A stretch of DNA of 38,014 nt from JANPJV01 sp031425695 (GTDB lineage: Bacteria > Pseudomonadota > Gammaproteobacteria > Xanthomonadales > SZUA-5): positions 1 through 38,014 of the forward strand of contig JANPJV010000189.1 in assembly GCA_031425695.1 (NCBI GenBank). Reading direction: 5' to 3'. A model generated the notes under the pieces. It was not told the origin of the DNA, searched no databases, and saw nothing but the letters and a program-made list of their open reading frames with translations. Every line of letters starts with the position of its first letter. The first letter of the stretch is position 1. The translations under genes were made by a program, and so were the position numbers. Shown here in pieces: positions 7,546 through 15,984 of this stretch.

Positions 7546-8706
7546 ATGAGCGTGCCTGCGGCCCGCCCCTGGACCGTGGTCCAGCTGATCCCCGCGCTGA
7601 ATGCCGGCGGTGCCGAGCGCTCCACCCTGGAGGTCGCGGCGGCCCTGGTCACAGCCGGCCATCGATCGATCGTCATCTCCGCGGGCGGTGCCTGGGTGCC
7701 GCGGCTGCTGGCCACGGGCAGCGAGCACCACTTGCTGCCGATGGACCGCAAAGCACTCGGCGTGCTGCTGCGGATCGGCCAGTTGCGCCGCCTGCTGCAA
7801 TCGTTCAATCCCGACCTGGTGCATGCGCGCTCGCGATTGCCCGCCTGGATGGCACGCGCGGCGCTGTGGACCCTGCGGCCGCGCCCAGCGTTCGTCACCA
7901 CCGTGCATGGGCTCAATTCCGTGAGCGCCTATAGCGCCGTGATGGCCCGTGGCGACCGCGTCATCGCGGTCTCCGACACCACGCGGCTGCATCTCGTCCA
8001 GCACTATCCACGCATCCAGTCCGAGCACATCCGGGTGATCCCGCGCGGGGTCGACCCGTCCGAGTTCCGGACCGGGATGGCCCTTGACGACCGCTGGCGC
8101 GAGAAATTCTTCGCCGAGTTTCCGCAATTGGCCGGCGGCCCGCTGCTGACGCTGCCTGGCCGCGGCACGCGCCTCAAGGGCCATGGCGATGCGATCGAGC
8201 TGCTCGCGCGGTTGGCCAATGGTGGCAGCGACGCGCGCCTGCTGCTGCTCGGCGTGATCGAGCGTGGACGCGAAGCCTATCTGGCTGAGCTCAGGTCGCG
8301 TGCGCTCGGCCTCGGCGTGCTCGAGCGGATTGCGTTTTCGCCGTCACGCGCGGATGTGCGCGAGGTCTACCTCGCCAGCAAGATAATCCTGCAGCTGTCG
8401 ACGCGTCCGGAGAGCTTTGGGCGCATCGTCGTCGAGGCCCTGAGCCTCGGCCGGCCAGTGCTCGGCTACGCCCACGGCGGCGTCGGCGAACTGCTGCAGC
8501 GACACTTTCCGGCGGGTGCCGTCGCGCCCCGACAGATCGATGCCCTGGAGCTGGCGGCGGAAGCGCTGCTGGCCACCAACGCGCCGACACTGGTTCGCGG
8601 CAAATTGCCGCAGGTGGAAGATTTGCAACGGCTCACACTTGCGGTCTATGCCGAACTGATCGAAGGTGCACGGGTCGATGCTGCCTTTACGGATGCTGGC
8701 GCATGA
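7546..8706 (+). CDS. Glycosyltransferase family 4, probable LPS core transferase
   Basis: 386 residues with GT-B fold. The N-terminal glycine-rich acceptor loop is LIPALNAGGAERSTLEV. The C-terminal donor-site EX7E motif is E289-S-F-G-R-I-V-V-E297, followed by ALSLGRPVLGYAHGGVGE. It transfers a sugar from a nucleotide donor at the cytosolic face of the inner membrane. Context (O-antigen ligase-like protein, GT2, lipid A acyltransferase) points to LPS core or O-chain assembly. The stop overlaps the next start (ATGA), indicating translational coupling. The exact sugar is not predictable. Confidence 0.87.
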   Translation: MSVPAARPWTVVQLIPALNAGGAERSTLEVAAALVTAGHRSIVISAGGAWVPRLLATGSEHHLLPMDRKALGVLLRIGQLRRLLQSFNPDLVHARSRLPAWMARAALWTLRPRPAFVTTVHGLNSVSAYSAVMARGDRVIAVSDTTRLHLVQHYPRIQSEHIRVIPRGVDPSEFRTGMALDDRWREKFFAEFPQLAGGPLLTLPGRGTRLKGHGDAIELLARLANGGSDARLLLLGVIERGREAYLAELRSRALGLGVLERIAFSPSRADVREVYLASKIILQLSTRPESFGRIVVEALSLGRPVLGYAHGGVGELLQRHFPAGAVAPRQIDALELAAEALLATNAPTLVRGKLPQVEDLQRLTLAVYAELIEGARVDAAFTDAGA

Positions 8707-9968
8707 GGCCCTGGTTCCGGCTTGACCTCAACGGGCTTTTCGCCGCTTTCCTGGTGTTCCTGGTGCCGATGCTGCTGCCGTTCGCGCGCGCGTCCGAAGC
8801 CCCTATCGTGATCGGGGCATTCGTTGGCGCAATCGCGCTACCCGGCCGTGGTGCGGGCCTGCTGCGCAACCCGGCCGTGCGGGGTTTCGCCCTGGCTGCA
8901 CTCGCCTATTTCCTGGCGGCGATGATCTCGGCCATGGATGCGGTCGCTGCGGAGAAGAGCTGGACGACCGCGCTCGCCAGCGTGCGCCTGCTGCTGTTCG
9001 GCGTCGGCATCATGGCCTTGTGCGAGCGTGCGCGAGAGCACGGCGTACCGGCGCGCAGCCTGGCCCGCGCACTCGGGGTCGCGGCGGCCTTGCCGGTCGC
9101 GTTCTGGACCATCGACGCGCTCGTGCAGATCGTCAGTGGCTACTCGCTCGGCGGTACCCTCGACGCAGACCGGTTGAGCGGGATTTTCGGCGCCGACGAT
9201 CTCAAGCTCGGCCCGCTGTTGTCCGCGCTCGCGCCGCTGCTGCTGTGGCCCTTGCTGCGGCGTTCGCGGCAGCTGCTGTTCGCGAGCTACCTCGCCGTGC
9301 TGCTGGTGGTGCTGATGGCCGGCGCGCGGGCTGGCTGGGTCAGCTTCGCGGTGGTCTCGCTGGCTTTCGCGTGGCGCCTCGCCGAGGGTTCCAAGCGCAA
9401 GCTGGCGATCTGGCTGGGGACCGGCCTGTTGGTCGCTGCGGTGGCCGGAATCGCCGCGTACCAGTTCTCGCCGAGCTTCAAGGTGCGCGTGGAGCGTACC
9501 CTGCGCGCGAGCGAGGGCGATGCCGACTTCGCTCTGGCCGGGCGGGTGCCGATCTTTGCGACCGCCAGCGCCATGGCCCGCGCCCATCCGATCAATGGCG
9601 TCGGGGTGCGCGGTTTCCGCTACGCCTATGCAGAGCACGCGGCCCCGAGCGACCGCTGGGTCGATGCCACCACCGGCATCGGCGCCGCGCATGCGCACCA
9701 ACTGATTCTTGAGTTGCTGACCGAGACCGGAATCATCGGGCTGCTGATCTGGCTCGCCGGTGGAATCGCGCTGTTTCGCGTCTGGCGGCAGACCTCGAAC
9801 GACCCGCTTGCGTGTGCACCGTGGGTGGCGCTGGGCGTGCTGTTGTTCCCGCTCAATACCCATCTCGCCTTTTACTCGAGCTTCCTCGGCATCGTGCTCG
9901 GCTGGCTGATGGCGCTGGCGTGCGCGCAATCGATGCTCAACCCGCGGGAAGCCAAGGACGCCACGTGA
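8703..9968 (+). CDS. O-antigen ligase-like (WaaL/Wzy) membrane protein
   Basis: 421 residues with about ten or more hydrophobic segments, beginning LFAAFLVFLVPMLLPFARA. The large periplasmic loop before the last segments contains GVGVRGFR and HAHQLILELLTETGIIGLL, the signature region of the Wzy_C/WaaL family. WaaL joins undecaprenyl-linked O-chain to lipid A-core in the periplasm; Wzy polymerises it, and sequence alone does not separate the two. Placement between two glycosyltransferases favours a ligase. It overlaps the previous gene by ATGA and the next by GTGA. Confidence 0.82.
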   Translation: MRPWFRLDLNGLFAAFLVFLVPMLLPFARASEAPIVIGAFVGAIALPGRGAGLLRNPAVRGFALAALAYFLAAMISAMDAVAAEKSWTTALASVRLLLFGVGIMALCERAREHGVPARSLARALGVAAALPVAFWTIDALVQIVSGYSLGGTLDADRLSGIFGADDLKLGPLLSALAPLLLWPLLRRSRQLLFASYLAVLLVVLMAGARAGWVSFAVVSLAFAWRLAEGSKRKLAIWLGTGLLVAAVAGIAAYQFSPSFKVRVERTLRASEGDADFALAGRVPIFATASAMARAHPINGVGVRGFRYAYAEHAAPSDRWVDATTGIGAAHAHQLILELLTETGIIGLLIWLAGGIALFRVWRQTSNDPLACAPWVALGVLLFPLNTHLAFYSSFLGIVLGWLMALACAQSMLNPREAKDAT

Positions 9969-10732
9969 GCTCGCGTGAACCGCTGAGCGCGGTGGTGACC
10001 ACGCTCGATAACGCGGCCACCCTCGAGCGCTGTCTCGCCAGCCTCGCCTTTTGCGACGAGACCGTGCTGGTCGATTCCGGCAGCAGAGACGACACGCTGG
10101 CGATCGCCCGTCGCCACGGCTGTCGCATTCTCGAGCGCCCCTTCGCCGGCTACGGTCCGCAGAAGGCCTGGGCCGCCGCGCAGGCGCAGCATCGATACGT
10201 GCTGCTGCTCGATGCCGATGAGTGGCTGCCACAGGACTGCCAGGACGAGATTCAGCAGTTGCTGACGCACATCGGTGCTGGCGCCGAGGCGTTTGCCGGC
10301 TACACCCTGCCGCGCCGTGAACGGGTGTTCTGGCGCTATCAACACCGGCTGATCCGGATGAATCGCTACCTGCGATTGTTCGATCGCCAGCACTTCCGCA
10401 TGAGCGCGTCCACCGTGCACGCCGCCCCCGAGGTCGACGGTCCGACCGGCCGTATCGACGCCGCCTTCTGTCACGACGGCGAGCCGGACATTCACACGAA
10501 GGTGGCCAAGATCAACGCCTATTCGACTGGCCTCGTCGGCGACAAGCTCGCGCGCAGGAGCGGCTGGCTGCGTACGCGGATGCTGTTCTATCCGCCGGTG
10601 TTTTTCCTGCGCCTCTACCTCGGCAAGCGCCAGTTCCTGGATGGCTGGGCGGGCTTCATCAGCAGCGTGACCGGCGCCTACTACGTGTTCCTGAAGTACG
10701 CCAAAGTCTATGAAGCGCGCCGAAGGGACTAG
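9965..10732 (+). CDS. Glycosyltransferase family 2, WaaE/KdtX-like
   Basis: 255 residues. GT-A fold: VVTTLDNAATLERCLASL at the N-terminus, VDSGSRDDTL, and the metal-binding DxD as LLLDADEWLP. The arrangement matches the family of inner-core LPS glucosyltransferases (WaaE/KdtX), which add a hexose to the core at the cytosolic face. The start is the GTG at 9965, which overlaps the upstream TGA as GTGA; a longer in-frame extension lies inside the previous gene and is not used. The C-terminal part (FYPPVFFLRLYLGKRQFLDG) may associate with the membrane. The stop overlaps the next gene by 23 bp. Confidence 0.85.
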   Translation: MSSREPLSAVVTTLDNAATLERCLASLAFCDETVLVDSGSRDDTLAIARRHGCRILERPFAGYGPQKAWAAAQAQHRYVLLLDADEWLPQDCQDEIQQLLTHIGAGAEAFAGYTLPRRERVFWRYQHRLIRMNRYLRLFDRQHFRMSASTVHAAPEVDGPTGRIDAAFCHDGEPDIHTKVAKINAYSTGLVGDKLARRSGWLRTRMLFYPPVFFLRLYLGKRQFLDGWAGFISSVTGAYYVFLKYAKVYEARRRD

Positions 10733-11726
10733 CCTGAAAAGCGACGGCGCCGGAGCGCCGCCCTCCAACAGCAAGCCGCACCTTGGAGGGCCGCGCTCCG
10801 GCGCAGCCGCCTCTGGCCCGCCGCTGCATTGGCGTATTGCATTCGGCGTACTTCGCTGGCTCGCCGCCCTGCCGTACCGGGCGCAGATGCGGGTTGCCTG
10901 GCTGCTGGCACCGTGGCTTGCGCGGGCGGTGCCCAAGCGCCGCGCCATTGCCGCGGCCAATGTCGCGCTGTGCTTTCCCGAGCTCGACGCGGCGGCGCAG
11001 GCGCGCCTCACCGAGGCCAACATGCGCTCCACGGCGGTCGGCCTGTTCGAGTCGAGCATGGCCTGGTTCGCGCCGTTGCGCGTCACCCGGGGCAGCACGA
11101 CCGCCACCGGCATCGAGCATCTGCACGCGGCGCTGGCGGGTGGTCGCGGCGCGCTCTGCCTGTTCAACCACTTCACCTCGATCGAGCTCGGCGGACGCCT
11201 GCTCAGCGAAGCGCTCGGGTCTCCCATGCGGCAGATGGTGCGTCGCCACAATCATCCCGGCGTCGAGGCGGTGATCGATGCCGGCCGTCGCGATTTCTGT
11301 GCCGAGACCATCGAGAAACACGAGCTTCCCGGGCTGCTCGCCGCGCTCAAGGCCGGTCACGCGGTCGGCTACGCGCCCGACCAGAATTTCAATCGTCACA
11401 TGGCCTTCGTGCCCTTCTTCGGCCAGCCCGCCGCCACCCTGACCACCACCTCCCGCATCGCCCGCCTGACCCGCGCGCCAGTGCTCTGCTGCTGGGTCAT
11501 CCGCAATCCATCGGGCTTCGGCTACCAGCTCACCGTCGATCCCCCGCTGGCGCAATTCCCGGGCAAGGATCCAGTCGCTGACACCGCCCGCATCATTGCC
11601 CTGCTCGAGTCCAAGGTCCGCACCGCCCCCGAGCAATACCTCTGGGCGCATCGGCGCTTCAAGACCCGTCCGGAGGGCGAGGCGGCGGCATATGGGGACG
11701 AGTTGCTGAAGAAGCCGCGCGGGTAA
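10710..11726 (+). CDS. Lysophospholipid/lipid A acyltransferase (LpxL/HtrB family)
   Basis: 338 residues. The catalytic HX4E dyad is H154...E159 (NHFTSIE), followed by the conserved YAPDQNF and APEQYLWAHRRFKTRP blocks. The family moves acyl groups from acyl-ACP to the growing lipid A at the inner membrane. The start at 10710 overlaps the GT2 gene by 23 bp. Odd feature: residues about 11-35 (GAGAPPSN, LGGPRSGAA) are encoded by a class D REP pair and resemble no LpxL N-terminus; the genuine domain begins near residue 39 (LHWRIAFGVLRW). A later non-ATG start is possible but none is obvious. Confidence 0.88.
   Translation: MKRAEGTSLKSDGAGAPPSNSKPHLGGPRSGAAASGPPLHWRIAFGVLRWLAALPYRAQMRVAWLLAPWLARAVPKRRAIAAANVALCFPELDAAAQARLTEANMRSTAVGLFESSMAWFAPLRVTRGSTTATGIEHLHAALAGGRGALCLFNHFTSIELGGRLLSEALGSPMRQMVRRHNHPGVEAVIDAGRRDFCAETIEKHELPGLLAALKAGHAVGYAPDQNFNRHMAFVPFFGQPAATLTTTSRIARLTRAPVLCCWVIRNPSGFGYQLTVDPPLAQFPGKDPVADTARIIALLESKVRTAPEQYLWAHRRFKTRPEGEAAAYGDELLKKPRG
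10745..10808. repeat. Class D REP pair inside a coding sequence
   Basis: Inverted copies whose heads face inward: the left ends with CTCC at 10763-10766 (inverse of GGAG), the right begins with GGAG at 10785. Hairpins are GGCGGCGC-TCC-GGCGCC and GGCCGCGC-TCC-GGCGCAGCC. The pair lies in the 5' end of the LpxL-type gene and keeps the frame open. Confidence 0.75.
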
Positions 11727-11743
11727 CGAAAGGAAGCGTAGAG

Positions 11744-11960
11744 CAAGATCAAATGTTCAACGCAGAGACGCAGAGACGCAGAGGAAGCAAGAGAGAGGAG
11801 CAGAAGAAGCGGCAAAGACCTTGTCTGCCAAAAGCCGTGACGTGACAGCATGCTCGCCACAAACAATATTGAGTTTTCTTGATCTCGTTCTTTGCTCTCT
11901 GTCGTTCTCTCTTTTGCTGTCTCTGCGTCTCTGCGTCTCTGCGCTGAACTTTTGATCTTG
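11744..11960. repeat. Inverted-repeat element with 40-bp arms (CGCAGAGA type)
   Basis: Left arm 11744-11783 starts CAAGATCAAATGTTCAACGC and continues into tandem GCAGAGACGCAGAGA; right arm 11921-11960 is its inverse with two mismatches. Inside, purine-rich and pyrimidine-rich flanks extend the complementarity imperfectly. It separates two convergent acyltransferase genes. The GCAGAGACGCAGAG motif is a very widespread bacterial intergenic repeat. No gene is visible in it. Confidence 0.8.
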
Positions 11961-11966
11961 TTTTTT

Positions 11967-12872
11967 TCACCCCTCCGGCGGGCGGGTCTTGAAGCGCGCG
12001 TGGAGCCAGAGGTACTGCTCGGGGGCGCGGCGGATGGCTTGTTCGATGAGGAGATTGACGCGGGTGGTGTCGGCGAGTACGTCGTCGCTGGGGAAATGGG
12101 CGAGCGCTTCGCTCAAGTGGATGGTGTAGCTGCCGTCGTCCTCGCGGCGGTGGCCGAAGCCAATCACCGCGGCGCCGGTCATGCGTGCGAGCTGGTGGGT
12201 GGCGGTGATGGTCGAGGCCGGGATCCCGAAGAACGGTGCGAAAACACGGTCGCCGCGCCGGTATTCCTGGTCGGGCGCGTACCAGAGCACGCCGCCGCTC
12301 TTCAGGTAGCGCAGCACCGAGCGCAGCTCGTCGCGACGAAACATGGCCTCCGCATAGCGTGAGCGCAGCTTGCGTACGCCCCACTCGAAAGCGGGGTCGT
12401 GATGCTCGCGGTACATCGCCGCCATCTTGAGAGATTGCGCGAGCAGCCGCCCGGCCAGCTCGAGATGGCTGAAGTGGGCGCTGACCAGCAGCACGCCACG
12501 ACCGGCATCGCGCGCGGCGAGCAGATGGTCCAGGCCCTCGATGCGCAGCGGCAAGCGCGCAATGCGCGCATCGCTCGCAAACCACACGAACGCAAAATTC
12601 GCGAGCATTCGTCCCGCTTCGCGCCGATTTTCCAGCTCGACGCGCAGCCGCTCATCTGCGCTCCACTCGGGAAAACAGCGCGCCAGATTCTCGGCGATCA
12701 CGCGGCGCCGGCGCGGCATCAGCGCCAGCGCGACTGGACCCACCTGCGCGCCCAGCGCCAGTGAAACCCGATGCGGCAGTTGCGCGATCAACCACAGCAA
12801 CCCCAGCACCAGCCAGCTCGGCCACGACAACGGATGCATGAGCGGCCGTGCCGCAGTCTTCAATTTGCGCAT
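11967..12872 (-). CDS. Second lipid A acyltransferase (LpxL/LpxM family)
   Basis: 301 residues. One N-terminal hydrophobic segment (about 17-33, SWPSWLVLGLLWLIAQL), catalytic HX4E as H133...E138 (AHFSHLE), then YAPDQEYRRGDRVFAPFFGI and APEQYLWLHARFKTRP. Compared with its convergent neighbour it has the normal short N-terminus. Two such enzymes usually add the two secondary acyl chains of lipid A, so this one and the neighbour probably act in sequence; which is LpxL and which LpxM cannot be told here. The start at 12872 gives MRKLKTAARP. Confidence 0.88.
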   Translation of the reverse strand: MRKLKTAARPLMHPLSWPSWLVLGLLWLIAQLPHRVSLALGAQVGPVALALMPRRRRVIAENLARCFPEWSADERLRVELENRREAGRMLANFAFVWFASDARIARLPLRIEGLDHLLAARDAGRGVLLVSAHFSHLELAGRLLAQSLKMAAMYREHHDPAFEWGVRKLRSRYAEAMFRRDELRSVLRYLKSGGVLWYAPDQEYRRGDRVFAPFFGIPASTITATHQLARMTGAAVIGFGHRREDDGSYTIHLSEALAHFPSDDVLADTTRVNLLIEQAIRRAPEQYLWLHARFKTRPPEG

Positions 12873-12896
12873 GGGGCGATTCTAACGGGTGGTCTC

Positions 12897-12988
12897 GTAG
12901 GTCATGTTGGCCGCGCATGCGGTCTACTTGACAGCTTTACGGTCGCAAAGCCGTCAAGTAGCCGGCTGGCGCCGGCAACATGACCTAC
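12897..12988. repeat. Class C REP pair (GTAG head)
   Basis: Outward GTAG heads at 12897 and (inverted) 12985-12988, each followed by GTCATGTTG and an imperfect hairpin ending near CTACTTGAC. It lies in the divergent gap between the second acyltransferase and waaA, one of three repeats in this window found in a divergent gap. Confidence 0.85.
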
Positions 12989-13023
12989 GTGTGCAACGGC
13001 CATGGCCGCTGCCACAAGAGCCA

Positions 13024-13029
13024 TATACT
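13024..13029 (+). promoter_or_regulatory. Candidate -10 box for waaA
   Basis: TATACT lies 27 bp before the waaA ATG and just after the REP pair. No clear -35 hexamer is seen at 16-18 bp spacing, so this is a weak call based on the -10 match and position. Confidence 0.3.
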
Positions 13030-13056
13030 GCGCGGCCACCACAGGCCTTGATCCGG

Positions 13057-14388
13057 ATGCGTCGCTTTTCGCGCGGGCTCTATACGCTGGCGATGTATCT
13101 GGCGATGCCGGTGATTCTTTATCGCCTGGCGTTCCGGGGCCTGCGCAATCGCGGCTACTACTCGCGCTGGCTGGAGCGCTTCGGCTGGTTTCCGGGGGCG
13201 CCGCTGCGCTCATCGATCTGGATCCATGCGGTGTCGGTCGGGGAATTCAATGCGTCGATCCCGCTGATCCGCGAGCTCATGCGCCGGCATCCGCAGGAGA
13301 CATTCCTGGTCACCACGATCACGCCGACGGGCTCGGACCGGGTCGTCAAGGAGTTCGGCAACTCGGTCGTCCACGTGTACCTGCCATACGACCTGCCCGC
13401 GGCGGTCCGGCGCTTCTTCGCGCGCGTCAAACCGCGGATTGCGGTGATCATGGAAACCGAGATCTGGCCGAACCTGTATTTCCAGTGCCGCGAGCATGGC
13501 ATCCCGATCTTCATCGCCAACGCGCGCCTGTCCGAGCGCAGCCTGCGCGGCTACGGTCCAGCACTGGGGCTGATCACCGAAGCGGTGCGCTGCACAACGA
13601 TGGTGGCGGCGCAGTCACAGGTCGATGCCGAACGCTTTCTCGCGCTCGGTGCCGATCCGGCACGCCTCAAGGTGGTCGGCAACATCAAGTTCGACATGGC
13701 CGTGCCGACCGATCTTGGCGCGGTTGCGAACCAGTGGCGCACGGCGTGGGGTGCGCTGCGGCCGGTGTGGATCGCGGCCAGCACGCACGAGGGCGAGGAA
13801 GCGGCCGTGCTGCAGGCGCACGCACGCATCCTTGGGCGCTTCCCGGATGCACTGCTGTTGCTGGTGCCGCGCCACCCGGAGCGCTTCCGTGCCGCCATCT
13901 CGCTCTGCCGCAGCTACGGGTTTCGCACCAGCTGTCGCAGCGAGGACCAGATTGCCGCCCTCGACTCGCAGTGCTTCGTGGTCGACACCATGGGCGAGCT
14001 GCTGAAGTTCTACGCCTGCGCCGACGCCTGCTTCGTCGGCGGCAGCCTGGATCGGGTCGGCGGGCACAACGTGCTCGAGCCAGCCGCATTGCAGAAACCG
14101 ATCCTGATCGGCCCACACACCTTCAATTTCGCGGAGATCACCGACACCATGGTGCGCGAGGAAGGCGCGGTGCGCGTCGCCGACGGCGCCAGCCTGGGCA
14201 GCGCGGTGGTGCGCATCCTGAGTGACCCGCAACGCGCCGCCACGATGGCCCGCGCGGCGCTCAGCGTGGTCGAGCGCGAGCGCGGCGCGGTGCCGCGCAC
14301 GGTCGACGCGATCGAGGAGTTACTGGGTGGGTCCGGACCTTGTCCGGACGCTTTTTCTCACACGCGAGAGGATCCTCAGCGGAAGTGA
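13057..14388 (+). CDS. waaA: 3-deoxy-D-manno-octulosonic acid (Kdo) transferase
   Basis: Adds Kdo from CMP-Kdo to lipid IVA, the first step of LPS core synthesis, at the cytosolic face of the inner membrane. 443 residues: N-terminal membrane anchor (LYTLAMYLAMPVILYRLAF), the catalytic Glu in HAVSVGE (E63), METEIWPNL, and the donor-site block FVGGSLDRVGGHNVLEPAA. The start at 13057 (MRRFSRGLY) is chosen over a longer frame that begins inside the upstream REP. Odd feature: the last about 20 residues (GGSGPCPDAFSHTREDPQRK) are encoded by a class B REP, so the native C-terminus has been replaced or extended by the repeat. Confidence 0.95.
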   Translation: MRRFSRGLYTLAMYLAMPVILYRLAFRGLRNRGYYSRWLERFGWFPGAPLRSSIWIHAVSVGEFNASIPLIRELMRRHPQETFLVTTITPTGSDRVVKEFGNSVVHVYLPYDLPAAVRRFFARVKPRIAVIMETEIWPNLYFQCREHGIPIFIANARLSERSLRGYGPALGLITEAVRCTTMVAAQSQVDAERFLALGADPARLKVVGNIKFDMAVPTDLGAVANQWRTAWGALRPVWIAASTHEGEEAAVLQAHARILGRFPDALLLLVPRHPERFRAAISLCRSYGFRTSCRSEDQIAALDSQCFVVDTMGELLKFYACADACFVGGSLDRVGGHNVLEPAALQKPILIGPHTFNFAEITDTMVREEGAVRVADGASLGSAVVRILSDPQRAATMARAALSVVERERGAVPRTVDAIEELLGGSGPCPDAFSHTREDPQRK

Positions 14389-14434
14389 GTCGAAGTCGAA
14401 AGGCAGAAAGCGTCCGGACAAGGTCCGGACCCAC
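14327..14434. repeat. Class B REP pair (GTGG head) at waaA/tolC junction
   Basis: The left copy is GTGG plus GTCCGGAC-CTT-GTCCGGAC; the right is the inverse ending GTCCGGACCCAC. GTCCGGAC is itself a palindrome, so several foldings are possible. The left copy is inside the waaA reading frame; the right lies 21 bp before the tolC stop codon. The genes are convergent. Confidence 0.85.
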
Positions 14435-14455
14435 GCAAGTCAACGGCAGGAACCC

Positions 14456-15841
14456 CTACTTCAGCAGCGCATTCACCAATTGCAGATCGGCCACGGTGAT
14501 GGTGCCGGCGGTCTGCTTGAGGCGCAGGGTATTGACCAGGTAGTCGTGGCGGGCGCGGGCGTATTCGCGCTGGGCGTTGAACAACGTACCTTGCGAGATG
14601 AGCACGTCGACGATCGTACGCGTGCCGACTTCGAAACCCGCCTGCGTGGCCTCGAGCGCGGCGTTGGCGGACACCAGGGCCTGGCGGCGCGCCTCGACCT
14701 CGCTGATGCCTGACACGACGGCGCGGAACAGGGTGCGCGTGCGGCGCACGACGGCACGTTCTTCCTGTTCGTACGTGTCCGTGGCGATATCGCGGTTGTG
14801 CACTTCCTGGCGGATGCGCGACTGCGTCGAAAAGCCCTCGAAGATCGGCACCGTCAGCGTGAGCGCCGGACCGCGGTCTCTGGAGTCGGAATCGGCTGGG
14901 AAATCGAAGGAGCTGGTCGAACTCGAACCCCAGGCGCCCGAATCGGAAATGTTGTAGTTGAAATCCAGGCGCGGCAGGTGCCCCGCCTTGGCGGTGTCCA
15001 CGTTGGCACGCGCAACATCGAGCTCGGCTTTGCGCACCATCAGCGCGGGGCTCTGTTCCTTCGCCGTCTCGACCCAGCTCTCCGGCTGCTCCGGCGAGGG
15101 CTTCACCAACGCGATTTCCTCAGCCAGCGGCTCCAGCGTGCCGACCGGCTTGCCGGTCAACTCGATCAGCGCCTCGTAGGCGTCGTCGAGCAGGTTCTGC
15201 GCGAGGATCGCCGCGGCGCGCGCGCCGTCGGCACGGGCGCGTGCTTCATGCACATCGGTGATCGCCGACAAACCGACTTCGAAGCGCTGATCGGCCTGGT
15301 CGAGCTGGCGTTTCACGGCCTTCTCTTCCGCCAGCGCGGCTTCGAGATTGGTCGTCGCGGTCAGCGCATTGAAATAGGCCTCGGCGACGCGGATGAACAG
15401 CGTATCGAGTGCCACGTCGTAGCGCGCCGCAAAGCCGGTGCTGCTGGCCCGCGCTGCCCGCAGCTGGGTGTAGTTGGCATGGTTGTACACGCTCTGGTTG
15501 AGGTTGACCCCATACCTGCGCGAGCGGATATCCGAGGCACTGCTCGCCGGCCCGAAACGCACCGAACCATCTGGCTGCGGAATCGAGGTCACCCGGGTGC
15601 TGGAGCTGTTGCCCTCGCTGAGCGAGGCCGTGCCTGAAATATTCGGCAACAGTGCCGAGCGCGCCTGCACGATGTTCTCGCCGGCTGCAAACATCTGCGA
15701 CTCGGCCGCGGACACTTGCGGGTCGCTCGCGAGCGCATCCCGGTAAATCTCGAGGAGATCATCGGCACGGGCAGTGGCCGGCGCCAGGAAGGCAGCGGAC
15801 AGCAATGCGGCGACGGTGGCAGTGAGGCGGTTGCAACGCAT
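14456..15841 (-). CDS. tolC: TolC family outer-membrane efflux protein
   Basis: 461 residues. Signal peptide with cleavage near ATARA-DD (about residue 26), then the duplicated helical-hairpin OEP domains: DLLEIYRDALASDPQVSAAE opens the first, and ALEATQAGFEVGTRTIVDVL with NAQREYARARHDYL is the classic end of the second. It forms the trimeric outer-membrane channel and periplasmic tunnel for tripartite exporters and type I secretion. The start at 15841 (MRCNRLTAT) is chosen because the upstream in-frame extension runs through a hairpin. No inner-membrane pump or adaptor is adjacent, as is usual for a general-purpose TolC; pcm lies upstream. Confidence 0.93.
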   Translation of the reverse strand: MRCNRLTATVAALLSAAFLAPATARADDLLEIYRDALASDPQVSAAESQMFAAGENIVQARSALLPNISGTASLSEGNSSSTRVTSIPQPDGSVRFGPASSASDIRSRRYGVNLNQSVYNHANYTQLRAARASSTGFAARYDVALDTLFIRVAEAYFNALTATTNLEAALAEEKAVKRQLDQADQRFEVGLSAITDVHEARARADGARAAAILAQNLLDDAYEALIELTGKPVGTLEPLAEEIALVKPSPEQPESWVETAKEQSPALMVRKAELDVARANVDTAKAGHLPRLDFNYNISDSGAWGSSSTSSFDFPADSDSRDRGPALTLTVPIFEGFSTQSRIRQEVHNRDIATDTYEQEERAVVRRTRTLFRAVVSGISEVEARRQALVSANAALEATQAGFEVGTRTIVDVLISQGTLFNAQREYARARHDYLVNTLRLKQTAGTITVADLQLVNALLK

Positions 15842-15869
15842 GAAAAAACCTCGAAGTGATTGATGGTGC

Positions 15870-15979
15870 TTTGAGCCCATCCTGGGCTCAAAGGACACGT
15901 TCAAAAAAAATGTCATTTTTGTCTCTCTTCATTTTGAATGTCTTGCGACATCCAAAATGGCGACACATCCATGTGTCGC
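15870..15979 (-). promoter_or_regulatory. Three hairpins between pcm and tolC, two with GGA loops
   Basis: Reading towards tolC: GCGACACA-TGGA-TGTGTCGC (15979-15960, five bases after the pcm stop), CATTTTGGATGTC-GCAA-GACATTCAAAATG (15959-15930), and TTTGAGCCCA-GGA-TGGGCTCAAA (15892-15870), which ends 29 bp before the tolC ATG. The first and third expose GGA in the loop, and the first contains ACATGGATGT, one base from the CsrA/RsmA consensus ACARGGAUGU. An eight-T run lies between the second and third. Either an intercistronic terminator/processing region or an RNA-protein control site; the latter is an inference. Confidence 0.5.
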
Positions 15980-15984
15980 GGTCA

